A stretch of 64,000 bases of DNA from Gigaspora margarita (GCA_009809945.1 WTPW01000156.1:481912-545911), one strand, 5' to 3'. Numbered from the stretch's first letter, positions 45,786 to 58,316 are shown. Made by a program: numbers and translations. The notes: generated by a model not told the origin, from the letters alone.

Positions 45786-47080
45786 AAAGCAGATTATGAA
45801 TTGTGTTGGGATGAAGGCGGCTTCATTTTTTGGTAATTATGTTTCTGGCATCAGAGAACAAATGCTCAGACGGAACAGAAGTTCCTGGAATATATAATAA
45901 CTGTTGTGCTTGCCATGCCATCAAAGGAAGACTTGATTTGTTATCTTGCCAAAAGGTTAATGGATTATTTTTTTTATATAGAGGATTAGAAAGATCGTAC
46001 TTAACCATTTTAGGCATGTCAAAATAAATTTTTAATTCAGTTTCAATAGGCACAATTGGGGGTGGTTTTTTCAAATAGCAAGCTTAATAGAGAAGTAGAT
46101 AAATTAGTATTGGGTAAGGAATAATTATTATTTTTTATATCTTCTTTTATTCTGCATATCAATTTATCTTTTGTTGATTCAAATTTTGCCAGCTCAAAAC
46201 TTATGTCTTTAAATCTTGGATCCAACATAGCTGCAACATATCCTTCTGGCCCAGGTTCTTCCCAACATTCACCAAATTATAGCTCGATTTATCACATACT
46301 TTATGGATAGTTGGTGTGTAAGTGTTTCTTCCATTTGGAATAAATGTTCTTGCAGAATTTTAACCAATGGTATTATCATTGAAAGAGTAGGGTAGTGGTC
46401 ACCACCTACTATAGTCATAACATGTGCAAATGGGCCTAACAATTTAACTGACTCCTGGATTCCTAGTAAATCATCATTGTTGAGAAGTAAATTTTCAAGG
46501 GTTTTAGCATTATTTCTAACATCACTTTCTTTATCTTTTGTGAGATCTTTTTGGAGCTTTTTTATTGCTTCGTAGAGTACAAGTAGCTGACTTAATAAAA
46601 GATATGCTGAGTTCCACCTGGTCACAATATCATTTGAAATTGAATCCAAAATTGAAATATCTTTATTATTGATTAATAGGTCTTTTGCTTTAGATATTTC
46701 AAGTTGTATTGACCTTAATTTTGTTTCTATATTTGTCTTTTCTAGCAATGAATGTGTTTAGAGCTTTGTCATGTTTATGAGATTAGTTGCATACTTTAAA
46801 CCATCTTTAATTCCAAGCTGAAGGTATGAGCTGTGCATCGAATATGTAAGAATCCAATATCTTTTAAAGCTTTTACCATTGAGCTAGCATTATTAGTTAC
46901 ACCTGCTATACATTTGTTATCTAAATTCCATTTAGCTAACTCTTTTTTTAAACAATCTTCAATATGTTCAGATGTATGTGGATACGGGAAGCTTTCAATT
47001 GTAAGTAAAGCTTTATGCATTTTAAATTCAAAAAAAAGCCTGTGTGCTGTAATTCCTATATAGAGCATATAAACTTTAGT
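45786..47080 (-). pseudogene. hAT-family transposase remnant
   Basis: Minus-strand frames in order carry: YIGITAHRLFFEFKMHKALL..FPYPHTSEHIED and AKWNLDNKCIAGVTNNASSM (47068-46796); the block with IVTRWNSAYLLLSQLLVLYE and HYPTLSMIIPLVKILQEHL (46748-46269); AAMLDPRFKDISFE (46228-46043); and the dimerisation region WQAQQLLYIPGTSVPSEHLF (46074-45823). Together these match ZBED/BED-type hAT transposases from the central RNase H-like core to the C-terminal dimerisation domain. The N-terminal zinc finger is missing: at about 47100 the sequence changes into a copy of the 6478-6840 repeat arm. Frame breaks lie near 46780, 46250 and 46060. The second catalytic Asp, in the position usually TDNA, is Asn (TNNA). 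Not functional. Confidence 0.85.
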
Positions 47081-47104
47081 CTACAAATCTATAGTAAATG
47101 CAAA

Positions 47105-47480
47105 TTAATTTAAGGATAGAGAATACTATTTTAAAATTATATATAATCTTAATAGTAAATTTTTTTATAATTAATTTTATAAAAAATTATATTAAGTAAA
47201 CTAATTTTAATACTTAAGACAAGTTTGTAGAGTAGGTTTTCTGATTTTAATGATAGTAAAATTATTAAAATTGGTTAAAAACTCAGTGAAATATATATTT
47301 TTAAAGATTGGTATTAAAATTTAGTAATAAAACTAACTTATAAATTTACATAAATTGATCAATCAGAATTAGCAATTTTGTGCAACCCAGAAAAATTTGG
47401 GATAACTCAGAAAAACTTTGTAATATATACAACTATACTTTTTAAAATATAATAATGGTTCAAAATTTTACCATAATAGA
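47105..47480. repeat. Copy of the 6478-6840 element arm
   Basis: Shares AATTTAGCAATTTTGTGCAACCCAGAAAAA-type blocks and AATTATATATAA with the left arm of the 6472-7362 element. Only one arm was found here. It truncates the hAT remnant. Confidence 0.7.
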
Positions 47481-47749
47481 TAAATTATTATTTTTTTTAA
47501 AGAGATGTTTTTTCTTTATATCTTTTATTAATAGTTGTTATTTATTTGAAGTAAAAATTTATAATTACTATTCTAGTGAGATAGGAGTAAGAGCTAGTTT
47601 ACTCATGACCAATTCTTTGCTAAATTGGTCGAAGACCTCTCTAGTTAGTGATAAGTTGGTTTAAGAAAGTAAATCCATGTTGGATGAATTTGATTAACTT
47701 TTTTTCTAAAATTTTTTGTTAATTGGAAATGTAGGTATCATAGTTGGTG

Positions 47750-49080
47750 AATCCTTTTTAGCAGGGATTGGCAGTTCTTCTGTGTGTCTTGAAGCTCACA
47801 ATGGGATCCAGTATTCTTTGTAGAGTGTTTTTATTATTTCATAATGTAAGAGAGATGTGTAATAATTTTGTTTTGATCTAGAATTAGTAAAAAAAAGAGT
47901 AGAGTTAGTAATCAGGCTAAAAGGTATCTTCTTTTCTATATGTAGATTTGTAAAGGATCTTATAAATTCTTCTGGGTTTTCCAAAGGAGATTCAGTTTCT
48001 GTTGCCACTTTCTACAAGGTTCTTCGTAATTCATTTTTCTATATTATGAGGTTGGCTAAGCAAGTAAATATATATGCTATATTTTCTGATTCCGCATAGC
48101 AACATGAATATAAATAGTTTGGGTATTTGTCTGGGTTACAGTAATGAAGCAGTAGGTGGGTCAGTAGTTTTCCACTAGCAATTTCACCTTGAAGTTTTTA
48201 ATCTGCAACAAAAAGGAGTATATATATAATGCTGCTAGCTTGTCATTATAAGAAATATACTTTAGAACAAAGTCCTAGTGTATATTCTCTATGTGTGATA
48301 TTCATAAGCTCACTCTTTGTTGGTTAAACCAACACATTAGGTTTGTTATCTAGTTAATATTTGTGGTAGCTTATGCTGAAATTGGCTTATGCTGAAATCC
48401 CGAGTCTCTATTTAAATATATAATACCTACTAAAATCTACATATACTCTTTTATTAATAACTCTAACTCTAACCAAACTATATAAAGCAATACCACTAAA
48501 AAAGCCCTCTAAAATTTTATAATTTCATACTAAAATAACTTAAATTTTAAGCATAAGCCAATTTTAGCATAAACTGCCATAATACTTTTATTACAGACTT
48601 AGTCTATAATATACACAGAATTTTTAGCAATTCCATAGTGAAGGTATTATGGATGAAGTTTTTTGAATTGATGTTTAATTTAATATAGTTGCTAGTTTGG
48701 TCATTTTTAGTTCCTGATCCAGCTTGATTTTGATTTTGTGATCTCCTATTAGTCCTTTAATGATTTTAGTTAAGTTGGGATACTCCTCTTTGTCGAGAAG
48801 GTAATATTTGTATAGCTCTATTTTGACTAATTTCTAAATTAAATTTATTGTTTTCTCATTGGTTGTAATAATCTGTAAGTCTGTATTGTTTGGTATAGTT
48901 GAGAGTAAGAATGCTAGCATCATTAACGTTGAATATAGTCTGCTTGGCCAGTTTTTATTTGTCTACCAAGGGCCTTTTCCATGGTTGACAATTTCATTAT
49001 TGATAAATAAAAGGAGTATTTCATAGATCCAATTCTGTAGTTTTCTTTTATTGTTAACAGGTATATTATTAAATTGCACT
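47750..49080 (-). pseudogene. LINE C-terminal region with RNase H-like and Cys-rich tail remnants
   Basis: Minus strand, about 48960-48660: PSRLYSTLMMLAFLLS..TTNEKTINLI and IKGLIGDHKIKIKLDQ resemble the (S)STRAELxAILxAL and TDSQ segments of the RNase H domain in fungal LINEs. Then about 48200-48050: FKVKLLVENY, and YPNYLYSCCYAESENIAYIF followed by TC, resembling the C-terminal Cys-rich domain. Then 48008-47796 gives FIRSFTNLHIEKKIPFSLIT. Several stops and frame changes. Only pattern recognition supports this; the order and orientation fit the RT and endonuclease pieces further right. Confidence 0.55.
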
Positions 49081-49139
49081 TTTTAAAGTTCTTTTTTACT
49101 AGTAACTCCTATATTTCTATTGGGAGTCTATAAAGGCTA

Positions 49140-49345
49140 ATAGGGGTCTTGGCAGTATATAAAATCTAAAAAAAAATTTTGTGCACATGTGCACATTGGA
49201 AAAATTTTTTGTGCACACTTTAAAAATTTGTATATAAAATTGTACACAACCTATATGTTAGTTAAGAAAAATCTTTGTGCACATATGCATATCCAATTTA
49301 AAAAATTGTGCACATGAAAAAAATTGTGCATATGTGCACATTGTA
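49140..49345. repeat. Cluster of TGTGCACA palindromes
   Basis: GTGCACATGTGCACATTGG and variants (ATGTGCACA, TGTGCACAC) recur six or more times within 200 bp of AT-rich DNA. No coding sense. It may be the core of a small foldback. Confidence 0.55.
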
Positions 49346-49913
49346 TATATGATTTTATTCACTGAATCTTGATAAGAGAGTCAGTCATTAAGGGTTCCTT
49401 TCTTCTTTTAGTTGGTAATCAATGTTTAAAGCATCGTATATGCTTTTTATATTCCCATAAATTATTTATTTGCTATCTATTTGAATGTTGCATGCTTTGC
49501 TCCTCAAAAAGAAATAGTAGTGCTCTTTTGTAATTGATCTATCTTTTATAGTATAGCCAGAGCATAGTAGGACCCCTAAATATATGCATAAAACATTTGT
49601 AGTACACTTAAAGGAGTGACAAAAATAGATGATTTTTTAGGAGGGGAGAGAGAGTAAAAAATGTTGAAATTATTTATAGAAACCTGACCAAATCTATATT
49701 AAAGAGAGGGGGGAGGGGTAGGCCAGGACCCTGAAGAATATATGTAATACTGAGATCCGGTTTTGTATAGACTTACTATATAATTTTTTAATATGTTATA
49801 TGTTTAAATTTGTATAACTAACAGGTAATTTTTTGAAAAGTTAGATATTTATTTGTATAACAAAGATATCTTTTATAACAAGTTAAATTTTTATTTTGTA
49901 TAACGATATTATA

Positions 49914-50439
49914 CTGTTTGTTTCCAAAAATAAACTACATGCTACCCTCTTGTTTAAATCCAAAAATGTAAAAATGCCTTTGATCCAAAAATAAGCTACC
50001 CCCATGATCGATAATAGTTGCTACATAGTAAAGTCAAAAATTTACTATCCAAATTGATTAAAGTTGCTTAAGTAAACTTGTTCGGAAGATCAAAATATGC
50101 ATACTCTAAAAATTTCATCAAAATCTGAGAACTTTAATTATTTGACTTTTAATTTTTACGTTCAATGGTAAAATTAAAATTTTATTACAAAAAAATATTT
50201 GTTGAAATCAAAAATTAAAAGTTTTATAATAAAAAGTATTTCAATATTGATAAAAATTTTAGCATATATGTATTTTTATCTTCCGAATAAGTTTACTTAA
50301 GCGATAATAGTCGATTTACATAGTAGCATTTGGACTTTACTATGTAATGACTATTTGCGATTGACCAAAAATCTACCCCTAGATTTTTTGTGTCCAAAAA
50401 TCATCCAAAAAAGGTAGCTTATTTTTGGAAACATATGGT
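49914..50439. mobile_element. TA-duplicating MITE, CCGTATATT family, long form
   Basis: Ends CTGTTTGTTTCCAAAAATAA and TTATTTTTGGAAACATATGG, TA on both sides. The interior carries CTACATAGTAAAGTC and TTTACTATGTAATG blocks and TAAGTAAACTTGTTC at about 50060. Confidence 0.8.
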
Positions 50440-50539
50440 ATGTATATTGCTTTTTTATTTTTTTATTTATTTTTTTTTTTCCCACAAAAAAACTTGTCTG
50501 CACAAGATTATATGCATGAGAATTTTTTTTAAAAAATAT

Positions 50540-51005
50540 TTGTGCAAAAAGCTTATTAGCGATCGCAAATAATCACTATATAATAAAGTCCAAATTTTAC
50601 TATATAAATCGATTATATGTGCTTAAGTAAATATGTGCATAATATAAAAATGCATATTCTCCAAAATTTTTGTACAAATCGGAGAATTTTTATTATTTAA
50701 CTTGTAATTTTTACGTTCATCGTATATATTTTTTAAAAAATTTTTAATTTTTCGATGAACGTAAAAATTAAAACTCAAAGAATAAAAAGTTCTCCAATTT
50801 GTATGAAAATTTTAAACATATTTATTTTGATCTTTTGAACAAGTTTACTTAAGCAATTATAACCAATTTGCATAGTAAAATTTGAACTTTACTATGTAGT
50901 AACTATTATCGATCAGTGGTAGCTTATTTTTGGATAAAACAAGTTTTTAGATTTTTTTGGTTAAAACAAAAGAGTAGTTTATTTTCGGAATAGGATTATA
51001 TAGTA
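50540..51005. mobile_element. CCGTATATT family, long form, decayed ends
   Basis: The interior signature is clear (GCGATCGCAAATAATCACTA, GTTCATCG..CGATGAACGTAAAAA, CTTTACTATGTAGTAACTAT). The terminal repeats have eroded. Confidence 0.6.
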
Positions 51006-51534
51006 TATATTAACTCAGATCTAAAATTGTATAATTTATAGTAAAATTTGAACTTATATGATAATTTTGTATAAAGCTTTTAATAAAATTAAGTGTATAA
51101 AGTTATATTAAAATTTTGAGTCTGGATCTGAGTTATATATGTATTCTTCAGGGTCCTGGTAGGCCTCTAATAAAAAATAATTAGGTGATTAATGACATGG
51201 CCCTTAAACTAAATTTTTTAAAATATTTATCATACAGTTATACAAATCTTATTTTTTTAATAACAACTTAACTCAACCTTTGATATACACTTAATTAATA
51301 ATATCAAAAAAGAAATGCCATACAGTTAGGGCCATGTCATTAATCACCTGATTATTTTTTATTAGAGGCCTACCCCCCCTCCCCCCTCTTTAATATAGAT
51401 TTGGTCAGGTTCCTATATATAATTTCAGCATTTTTTACCTCCTCCCCCCCTAAAAAATCACCTGATTTTTGTCACTCCCCTTACTTATTGTGCAAGAATA
51501 GTTAATCATACATAATATATAAATATAATATATA

Positions 51535-52717
51535 CAATCTTCCTCCTCTATAATCACGCGGTTTGTTGCAGCAAAAATGGTGATTATAAAGAGGTGTGAT
51601 TATATAGTAATTACCCTATATAATCACATCTAATACTGTGGTTTATATTACGTGATTATATAGAAGTAAATATTATAATCACAAATAGTTGCTACATATA
51701 AAAGTCCAAATTGTACTAAGTGAATCAACTTTTATGCATTAAGTAAAGTTGTTTGGAATAACAAATTACACATATCCTAAAATTTTTATATAATTTGGAC
51801 GAACGTTTATTAATTAAATTCTTTACTTTATGTTAGACGAAAAAATTAATTATTTTTTTGTCCAACATATAATAAAAAAGCAAATTAATAATAGTTTGTC
51901 AAGTTTGTCAAAATTCTAGAATATGTATAATTTGCATGTCAAACAGCTTTCTTAAATGTGTTAATCGATTTACTTACNATAGATTCNNGAAAATAAGCTN
52001 CTCCTTTGTTTTGACCAAAAAACCCAAAAACTTATTTATCTAAAAATAAGCTATTCCCACGATCGATAATAGTNACTACATAGTAAAGTCCAAATTTTAC
52101 TATGTAAATCGATTATAATCGCTTAAGTAAACTTATTAAAAAGATCAAAATACACATACAGTAAAATTTTTAGCAAAATTAAAGAACATTTTATTATTTG
52201 GCTTTTGACTTTTACGTTCGACGAAAAAAGTAAAAATTTTTAAAAAAGTATATTCGACGAACGTAAAAATTAAAAGTCAAATAATAAAAATTTTTCCAAT
52301 TTAGATAAAAATTTCAAAGTAAATGCATTTAGATCTTCTGAACAAGTTTACTTAAGCGATTATAATCGATTTATTTAGTAGAATTTGGACTTTACTATGT
52401 AGCAACTACTTGCAATCGCTAAAAACTAAATTTAACCCAAAACAAGCAAACTTCCGATTTTTTGCATAACAAAATATAGCTTACTTTTGGGAATCTATAG
52501 TAGTAAAATTTAGACTTTTATATATGATATTGTGATTATATAAGAGTATTTTACTAATAAAAAATCTCAAAAAGCTTCTAAAAAATGTGATAGTGATTAT
52601 AAGCTATTTGTGATTATATAAAGGTATTTTTGATATAAAAAAAATGGTAGTTAAAATTTTGTGTGATTATATAGAGGTTGTGACTATAGAGGAGGTGATT
52701 GTAGAGGAGGAAGACTG
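51535..52717. mobile_element. TA-duplicating TIR element, CARTCTTCCTCCTCTA ends
   Basis: The ends CAATCTTCCTCCTCTATAAT and GATTGTAGAGGAGGAAGACTG-like sequence are inverse, with TA at 51533-51534 and 52718-52719. The interior repeats GTGATTATA(T)AGAGG and GTGATTATATAG. 1183 bp including a nested element. Confidence 0.85.
51977..52500. mobile_element. TA-duplicating MITE nested in 51535-52717
   Basis: Left CNATAGATTCNNGAAAATAA (undetermined bases at 51978, 51987, 51988, 52000 and 52074) pairs with right GCTTACTTTTGGGAATCTATAG-type end; TA at 51975-51976 and 52501-52502. The interior is of the long form with GACGAACGTAAAAA. Confidence 0.78.
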
Positions 52718-52719
52718 TA

Positions 52720-53090
52720 TAACATACAAAATTTAATAAAAACTAGTAAAATCAATAATAGTGACAATATTTATTTATTGTGCATAATTTAGTATTAACT
52801 TTATATATCTGTCTCTAAATTAATTCTAGAACAATATCAATATTGTTTGCTTAAGTATTACAATAATTGGTATGTGCTGTATGGAGAATATATATGATTT
52901 AACTCAATAGTTACTAGGAGATAAGTTTCTATTTTACTTGAATAAAGATCTCTTTAGTACTATAATATAATATTATTGCTTCACAAAAAGATATAACTTT
53001 TGTGGATTACAACATTGTATAAAATTGAATATTACCAATTTCAATTAATAAAAATTTAAAGATAAATATAATTTATTTTATTTTTTTTCA
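52720..53090. other. AT-rich stretch without a gene
   Basis: No frame, inverted repeat or tandem repeat stands out. Confidence 0.4.
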
Positions 53091-53099
53091 ATTTAGGCA

Positions 53100-54190
53100 G
53101 TCTCACCAGTACTTTTATTTCGTCAAATACATACACAAACTACAAATGTAAGGTGTACTACTAAACTACTAATAAGTCTGACATCATTTCTTCTTCATAA
53201 ACAAGAACAAATGTGACCTGCTGTACTGACTTAAGCTAGGAACTTTGTCAGACCACCTACTTTTAAACCTTCTTCTCCTAGCTTCTTGGGTAGAAGAAAT
53301 CTACTAGAAAAAAAGCTTATCAAAAAGAAAAAAAGGGTGAGAGATAAACTAAATAGAGAAAAACTACTACTACCTAGACGAAAAACCAAATACCATCAAA
53401 AGAAAAAAGAAAAAAATAAGAAAAAGGTAAAAAAGACAGTCTATGACAAAAGAATTTTGCCTATAGAGGCTAAAAGTAAAAATTATTTAATACTACACAA
53501 AAAGTAATAGGTATTATATGTACAAAAAAGAAAAAACCCTTGAAGGGAAAAAAAATAAATCTAATAAACTATGGCTAAAACTAGAAACAGAAACAAATTT
53601 TCATTTTTTCTCCATTTTATGTAACATTCTATTCGATCTTGACTGGTCCATAAATCATACATGTGATATTTCTTGTTTACCTCGACAGGTCTGTAGTTTG
53701 GCTGAGGTAACGATCTGATATGGTAGCCACATTCCCAATTTGGAAGAAGTAAACATTACTGATCTTTTGGAGAGGGTAAGCGAAATCACCCACTTTGTTG
53801 AAATTTTGAGAAAGCCAAAAGAGCAAAAAAATTATCAAGTGGTCCAACTTGTTGTGTGGATTTAAAACCATGTAAGTTTTGCAGTCTATAAAAAATTATA
53901 CAGCTTTCACTAAGACTCAAACAAATGTTTGAACTTTGTGACAAAGACTTCCGGTCACAACATAACCAACTACTATTTGATAGTTTTTGTATTTTATACC
54001 AGGGAGCCCTAACCAAGAGCTTCTTTTTTAGCTCTCTTTCAGTTATCCTAGAAAGAACTCTTGTTTCCAGATACTCCAAAAGAAGGTTTATATTAGAAAG
54101 TTGCATAATATCTATAGGATTTCTACAGTTCGGTCTTCTTGAAAAAGTTGGTCCAGATGATTATCAGAAAGAGTTGATGATTTTTTGTTG
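53100..54190 (-). repeat. Gene-like repeat, minus-strand copy
   Basis: Minus frame 54106-53786 reads SNINLLLEYLETRVLSRITE..KSLSQSSNICLSLSE, continuing in shifted frames to YFFQIGNVATISDRYLSQTT, then a T/A-rich end. A diverged copy in opposite orientation is at 57380-58290 (ACCCCCTCCAAAAAATTGAT against the inverse of the segment near 53770). The family is unknown to me. It could be a multicopy host gene or a mobile-element segment. Confidence 0.4.
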
Positions 54191-54439
54191 TAAATATAAT
54201 TTATTAACTTTTACTTTTTTAAAAGTAATTTAATTTTAAACATTTATTATATCTTTGTTGTACATCAATTTATTTTTAATTAAAACTATATTGTACACTT
54301 AATTATAAATTTAAAATTATTATTGAAAGGTATATTGTACACTTAAACTGTTGCTTTAATGTTTGTGTACACTTTATAATAAAATTTAAGCATATACTTA
54401 TATAACGTTTAAAAACAAAGATTAGATATATATATAACA

Positions 54440-55130
54440 TTAGTATTCAGGGATCCTGGCATAGTTTAACTTTGTTATTTCCAGTTAACCTATCCCTTAA
54501 TTTGTTATGCAGGCAAATTTGCCTGTATAAATTTTAAAATTTTAAATTTTTTAAATAAAACTTTAAATATTCATTTTAGCTACATACTTTTTAAGTAAAA
54601 AATATAATATTAGTTCTGTTTTATCAACTTTATTATAAAAATTTTTTAAAATTATTAAAAAACTTTGGTGTAATAAAAGTTTAAAGTTTTTGTTTTAGAA
54701 CTTTTTCTTCAGATTTTCTCAAATTTTATATGTAAAAAAAAATTTTACTTCTAATACAAGCCTTAAATTTTTACAAGTAAATCAATAATAAATTGTAATC
54801 CTTTATATAAACTACAATATTGTATTAGGAACTATATTTTTAAAACCAATATTTAAAGAATTCACCAAGATATGTAAATTATTTTTTTGGTTAAAAAATT
54901 TCTTTAAAATTCAATATTTTTAGCTTCTAAGCAACATAAACTTTTTGTTTTATAATATAAAATTAAATAATTTAAAAATATAATTTTTATTTTCAAATAT
55001 TATTATACCAAATTTTATTTAAATATTTTAAATAATTAAAAAAGTAGATTAGGGTATATTTATAGTAATTATGCAGGCAAATTTGCTGCAAACCTTTACA
55101 AACTAAGGAATAGTGTTTTGCTTTTGTGTA
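54440..55130. repeat. AT-rich dispersed repeat with GCAGGCAAATTTGC ends
   Basis: TTATGCAGGCAAATTTGCC near 54508 and TTATGCAGGCAAATTTGCT near 55070 bracket a body matching 38830-39110 (AGTTTAAAGTTTTTGTTTTA, ATTGTAATCCTTTATATAAA, ATTCACCAAGAT). Confidence 0.6.
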
Positions 55131-55139
55131 CTATTGAGA

Positions 55140-57400
55140 GAAACTAAATACTTATGCAATTTCTTTATTTTTTGTTATTACCCAGCATTTTTTTTTTGGG
55201 TCCAGAGTGTTAAGTAAATAGGTTCAGGTAAATTAATGTTGTTGAGGGGTTTGCCTTTTTTCTCAGTATGTTTTGTACCAAAGTCAACTATTTAGATAGT
55301 TGTTCTCTTGGGATTTTTCTTATATTGTGGTAAATTTCTGCCCATATTAGAAAGTTTGTATTTCTTAAGTCTAATAGTTGTCTGCACTAAGAATTTCATG
55401 TTTGTTCATTTTTCTTTTAGTATATGTTTCTTGTGTGATCTATTATAAATTGGTCCAAGGGGTGCCATTCGAGCAATTGTGAGGTATTGGCTATTGGTTA
55501 AGTAGTTTATTCCAGATGATACCTAGCAAAAGACCTGCAATGATTGATTGTGCTATATGTGTTTGATTTTGCAAATGTAGAAGTATGGTTGGGTGATTTA
55601 ATATCGATTTTTCTGTGTTTGCAGTGTCTTGAAGCTGTTGTAGTCACATTTTCAAGAAGGATTTGTCAAAGTCCTTGTAATTTAGATTTTTTGTTAGAAG
55701 TAATATAAGTGTGTTATTATGAATTTGCACTAAATTATTTAGGCTATAGATTTCTGGATTAAAAAAAAAGGTGTTTGGGATTCCTTTTGCAAGTCCTCTC
55801 TTTTGCTTGATTATTCCAATGCAAATTCTGTTTAGTTTTGCAATTTGTGATTGTTTCGGATAAGCTAAGTGTAGGTAGTATTGCAGGTATAAAAAAATCA
55901 ACCTATTGATAATATAGATTGCTTGCTTTTCTATTATCTTTGCAAGTTGGAGTTTTTTTAGGTTTGTTTGTGCTTCCATAAGTATGAGTTGTTGAATTTG
56001 ATATAATGAATTGCTAGCCATAAACCATGCTTCAAAATATTTTATCACTGTGCTCTTTTTTAGTGCATAAATTGTTGTATCATCAAATTTTATCATGGGG
56101 TCTTTTTCTTTTTAGTATTTATGATTAGATAGAATTTTGTCAGGTTTACTTTTATATTATTGTAGCTGTAAAAAGAGGTGGCTATAAAGTTTATATTAGT
56201 TAAGGTAGTTTTATAATAGGTCAACTATAAAGAGTTATCCATATATTTTATTACTGGCATGTATATCTGGTATGGTGAATTGGTAGATACCTCTCCTGTA
56301 TTATCTTGAAAAAAGCATGGAATTCACAAGATCAGAGGATCATAATATATTTTTCAAAATAGTGAAGAAAGGGTTTTTCTTTGATCAATTCAGTTAGCTA
56401 CTTCGTAGGGTCAGTTAAACCTAGGTCTGCAATTACTCAGATAGATAAGTAAGTTTATAACCTTCTTTGGTATTCTTATTCTTTTTAGTACTTTTTCCAT
56501 GATTGGGATATGTATAGTGTCAAATGCTTTTGACATGTCTAGGGCTAGAGCCCATATTTCTTTGCTATTCATTCAAGCATCTTCCAGAATGTGAGTAAGG
56601 TTCAAGAGTAGTTGGGAAGTTGATTGTCTGGAAAATGCCATGAAGTTGATAGGGGAAAGGACATAGCACATAATTAGGACTGTTAATTTGTTATTTATTT
56701 TTGTAAATAATTTCTATATGTGATTAATTAATGTTATTGGTTTTGTAAGATTTAGGTCATAGTTGTTTGCTCTGTCTTTGGTATTAACTATATATTGGCT
56801 TTTAGCCATTGGTTAGATAGTGTTTCAATCTGCAAACATGAGTTAAATATGTTTAAAAGATATTGCAGTACAATTTCTGGAAGATTCTTTAGTACTTCAT
56901 TTGGAATTGCCAATAGGGCAGGTGTTTGTTGCTTGGGGAGATTTTTATTGTGTCTTCTAGTTCTTGCATGGTTATTTCATTCATTGTTTCTAAGTAGATA
57001 GATGGAATAATTTCTTTTTGTGAGAGGTATTCTTTTTTTATTCTGTTTTGGTATTTGTGTTACCCAAATTACATCTTGTTCAGTTCTTTGAGTAGAGTTT
57101 TATATGTTCTAAAATTTCTTCTTTTTCTAACAGTATTTTATTCAGAAAGATAACTTTATTAGTTTGGACAGGTTCTGCTCACCTTTGTAGTATGCTATCC
57201 AACATTCTGCTTGTATAATCTCTAAAGTCTGAGTATCTTTTGTTGATATAAAACTTTATTTTGTCTGCTATTTCTTGCTATTTCTCATAGTTTTTGCTTA
57301 TCTATATGTATTTTAAATTGATTTTAGGGTCAATATTATTGTGTCCTTTATTAACAAACATCAACTCTTTTTGACAATCCCTTGTACCAAATTTTCCACT
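55140..57400 (-). pseudogene. LINE reverse transcriptase remnant
   Basis: The minus strand reads: linker INKRYSDFRDYTSRMLDSIL (about 57250); FADWNTI and PITLINHI (about 56830-56700); PINFMAFSRQSTSQLLLNLT (about 56640); the RT motif A WALALDMSKAFDTIHIPIME (about 56550); a decayed centre; then the open frame 56096-55644 with MIKFDDTTIYALKK, AQTNLKKLQLAKIIEKQAIY and RGLAKGIPNTFFFNPEIYSL, the segment that follows the palm in fungal LINE RTs; then LHLQNQTHIAQSIIAGLLLG. Many stops and shifts, and the motif C FADD region is not recognisable. Definitely a dead copy. Confidence 0.8.
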
Positions 57401-58300
57401 AAGACGACCTATGAAAACTTTGAAGTTAATATTTTTGTACACAACAAAGACTTTATCTAGAAGTGACTTGAATAAAGGGTTTCAGATCAGATATGAAAAA
57501 ACTAAATAGAGCTAAAAAAGATCTCTCTTTTTGGGTTTGGCTCTTCAGGTAGAAGACTTCATTACTATAGAAAACATAGTAGGGCAACAACCCTAAAGTT
57601 TTTTTGTCAGAAGTTATAGAAGCTTAGACAAAAGTAGACTTTTGATCAGATATAATATTCTTCAAAGCATAAAACTTATGCTCTTTACAATTTTGATACT
57701 TCCAATATTTCTCCTTAGGCTTTTCAAAATTTTACCAAAAAGTTTGAAATTTAGCTTACCCCCTCCAAAAAATTGATAATATTTATGTTGTCCAAATTGG
57801 AAATGGTGCCTACCACTTGATTTCAAGTCATAAGTTAGTTTCAGATAACTGAGATAAACAATGAATGACATGTGAAGTTATTTGTGAGATCACTTCGAAA
57901 TAAAATTTCTTTCTAGAAGATTCTTTTAGGCATAGCTCCATGTTCATTTAGGTTTTTCATATTTTTCTTATTTGTACATAGAATACTTAGACAAGGCATT
58001 TTCTTGTACAGTATTATACAATTTTTATAGTCTGTTTCAGATGCATTATTTTAGGCTCAGACTCTACTAAGCATTTGCTTAGGTTAGACTTCATTAAAAC
58101 AGAATTTTCTTTGTTCCTTTTATCTGTTATCTTTTTAATTTTGTTCTATTTTGGTTGTCGTTAAAAGTTTTCGATGCTTTCCTTCTTTTTTATTTCCTTT
58201 TTTTCCTCTTGTTTTTTGAGTTTTTTTTTCTTGACGGTTTGAGTATTCTCACTATAGATGCTAGATGAGAGGGATTTAAAGAGATTCTAATTTGGTGAGG
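57401..58300 (+). repeat. Gene-like repeat, plus-strand copy
   Basis: Diverged inverse counterpart of 53100-54190: shared order of AGAGCTAAAAAAG, a CAGAAG block, CC(C/T)TCCAAAA and a closing TTTTTTATTTCC/GGAAATAAAAAA-type tract. Only short frames remain. It lies between the RT and endonuclease pieces of the LINE. Confidence 0.4.
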
Positions 58301-58316
58301 CTAGCCATAAGTTCTA

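Larger units (their letters stand above)
49724..51158. mobile_element. Nested TIR element, CAGGACCCTGAAGAATATAT ends
   Basis: 1435 bp, ends CAGGACCCTGAAGAATATAT and ATGTATTCTTCAGGGTCCTG, flanked by a 6-bp duplication GTAGGC (49718-49723 and 51159-51164). It carries two TA-type MITEs in its interior. No transposase seen. Confidence 0.82.
49607..51485. mobile_element. Palindromic MITE with a large nested insertion
   Basis: The ends TTAAAGGAGTGACAAAAAT and ATTTTTGTCACTCCCCTTA are inverse. The left arm continues through AGAGAGGGGGGAGGGGTAGGC, and after the nested insertion at 51165 through CTCTAATAAAAAATAATTAG. The right arm reads the same sequence back uninterrupted at 51340-51395. Without the insertion the element is about 440 bp. 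Confidence 0.85.
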
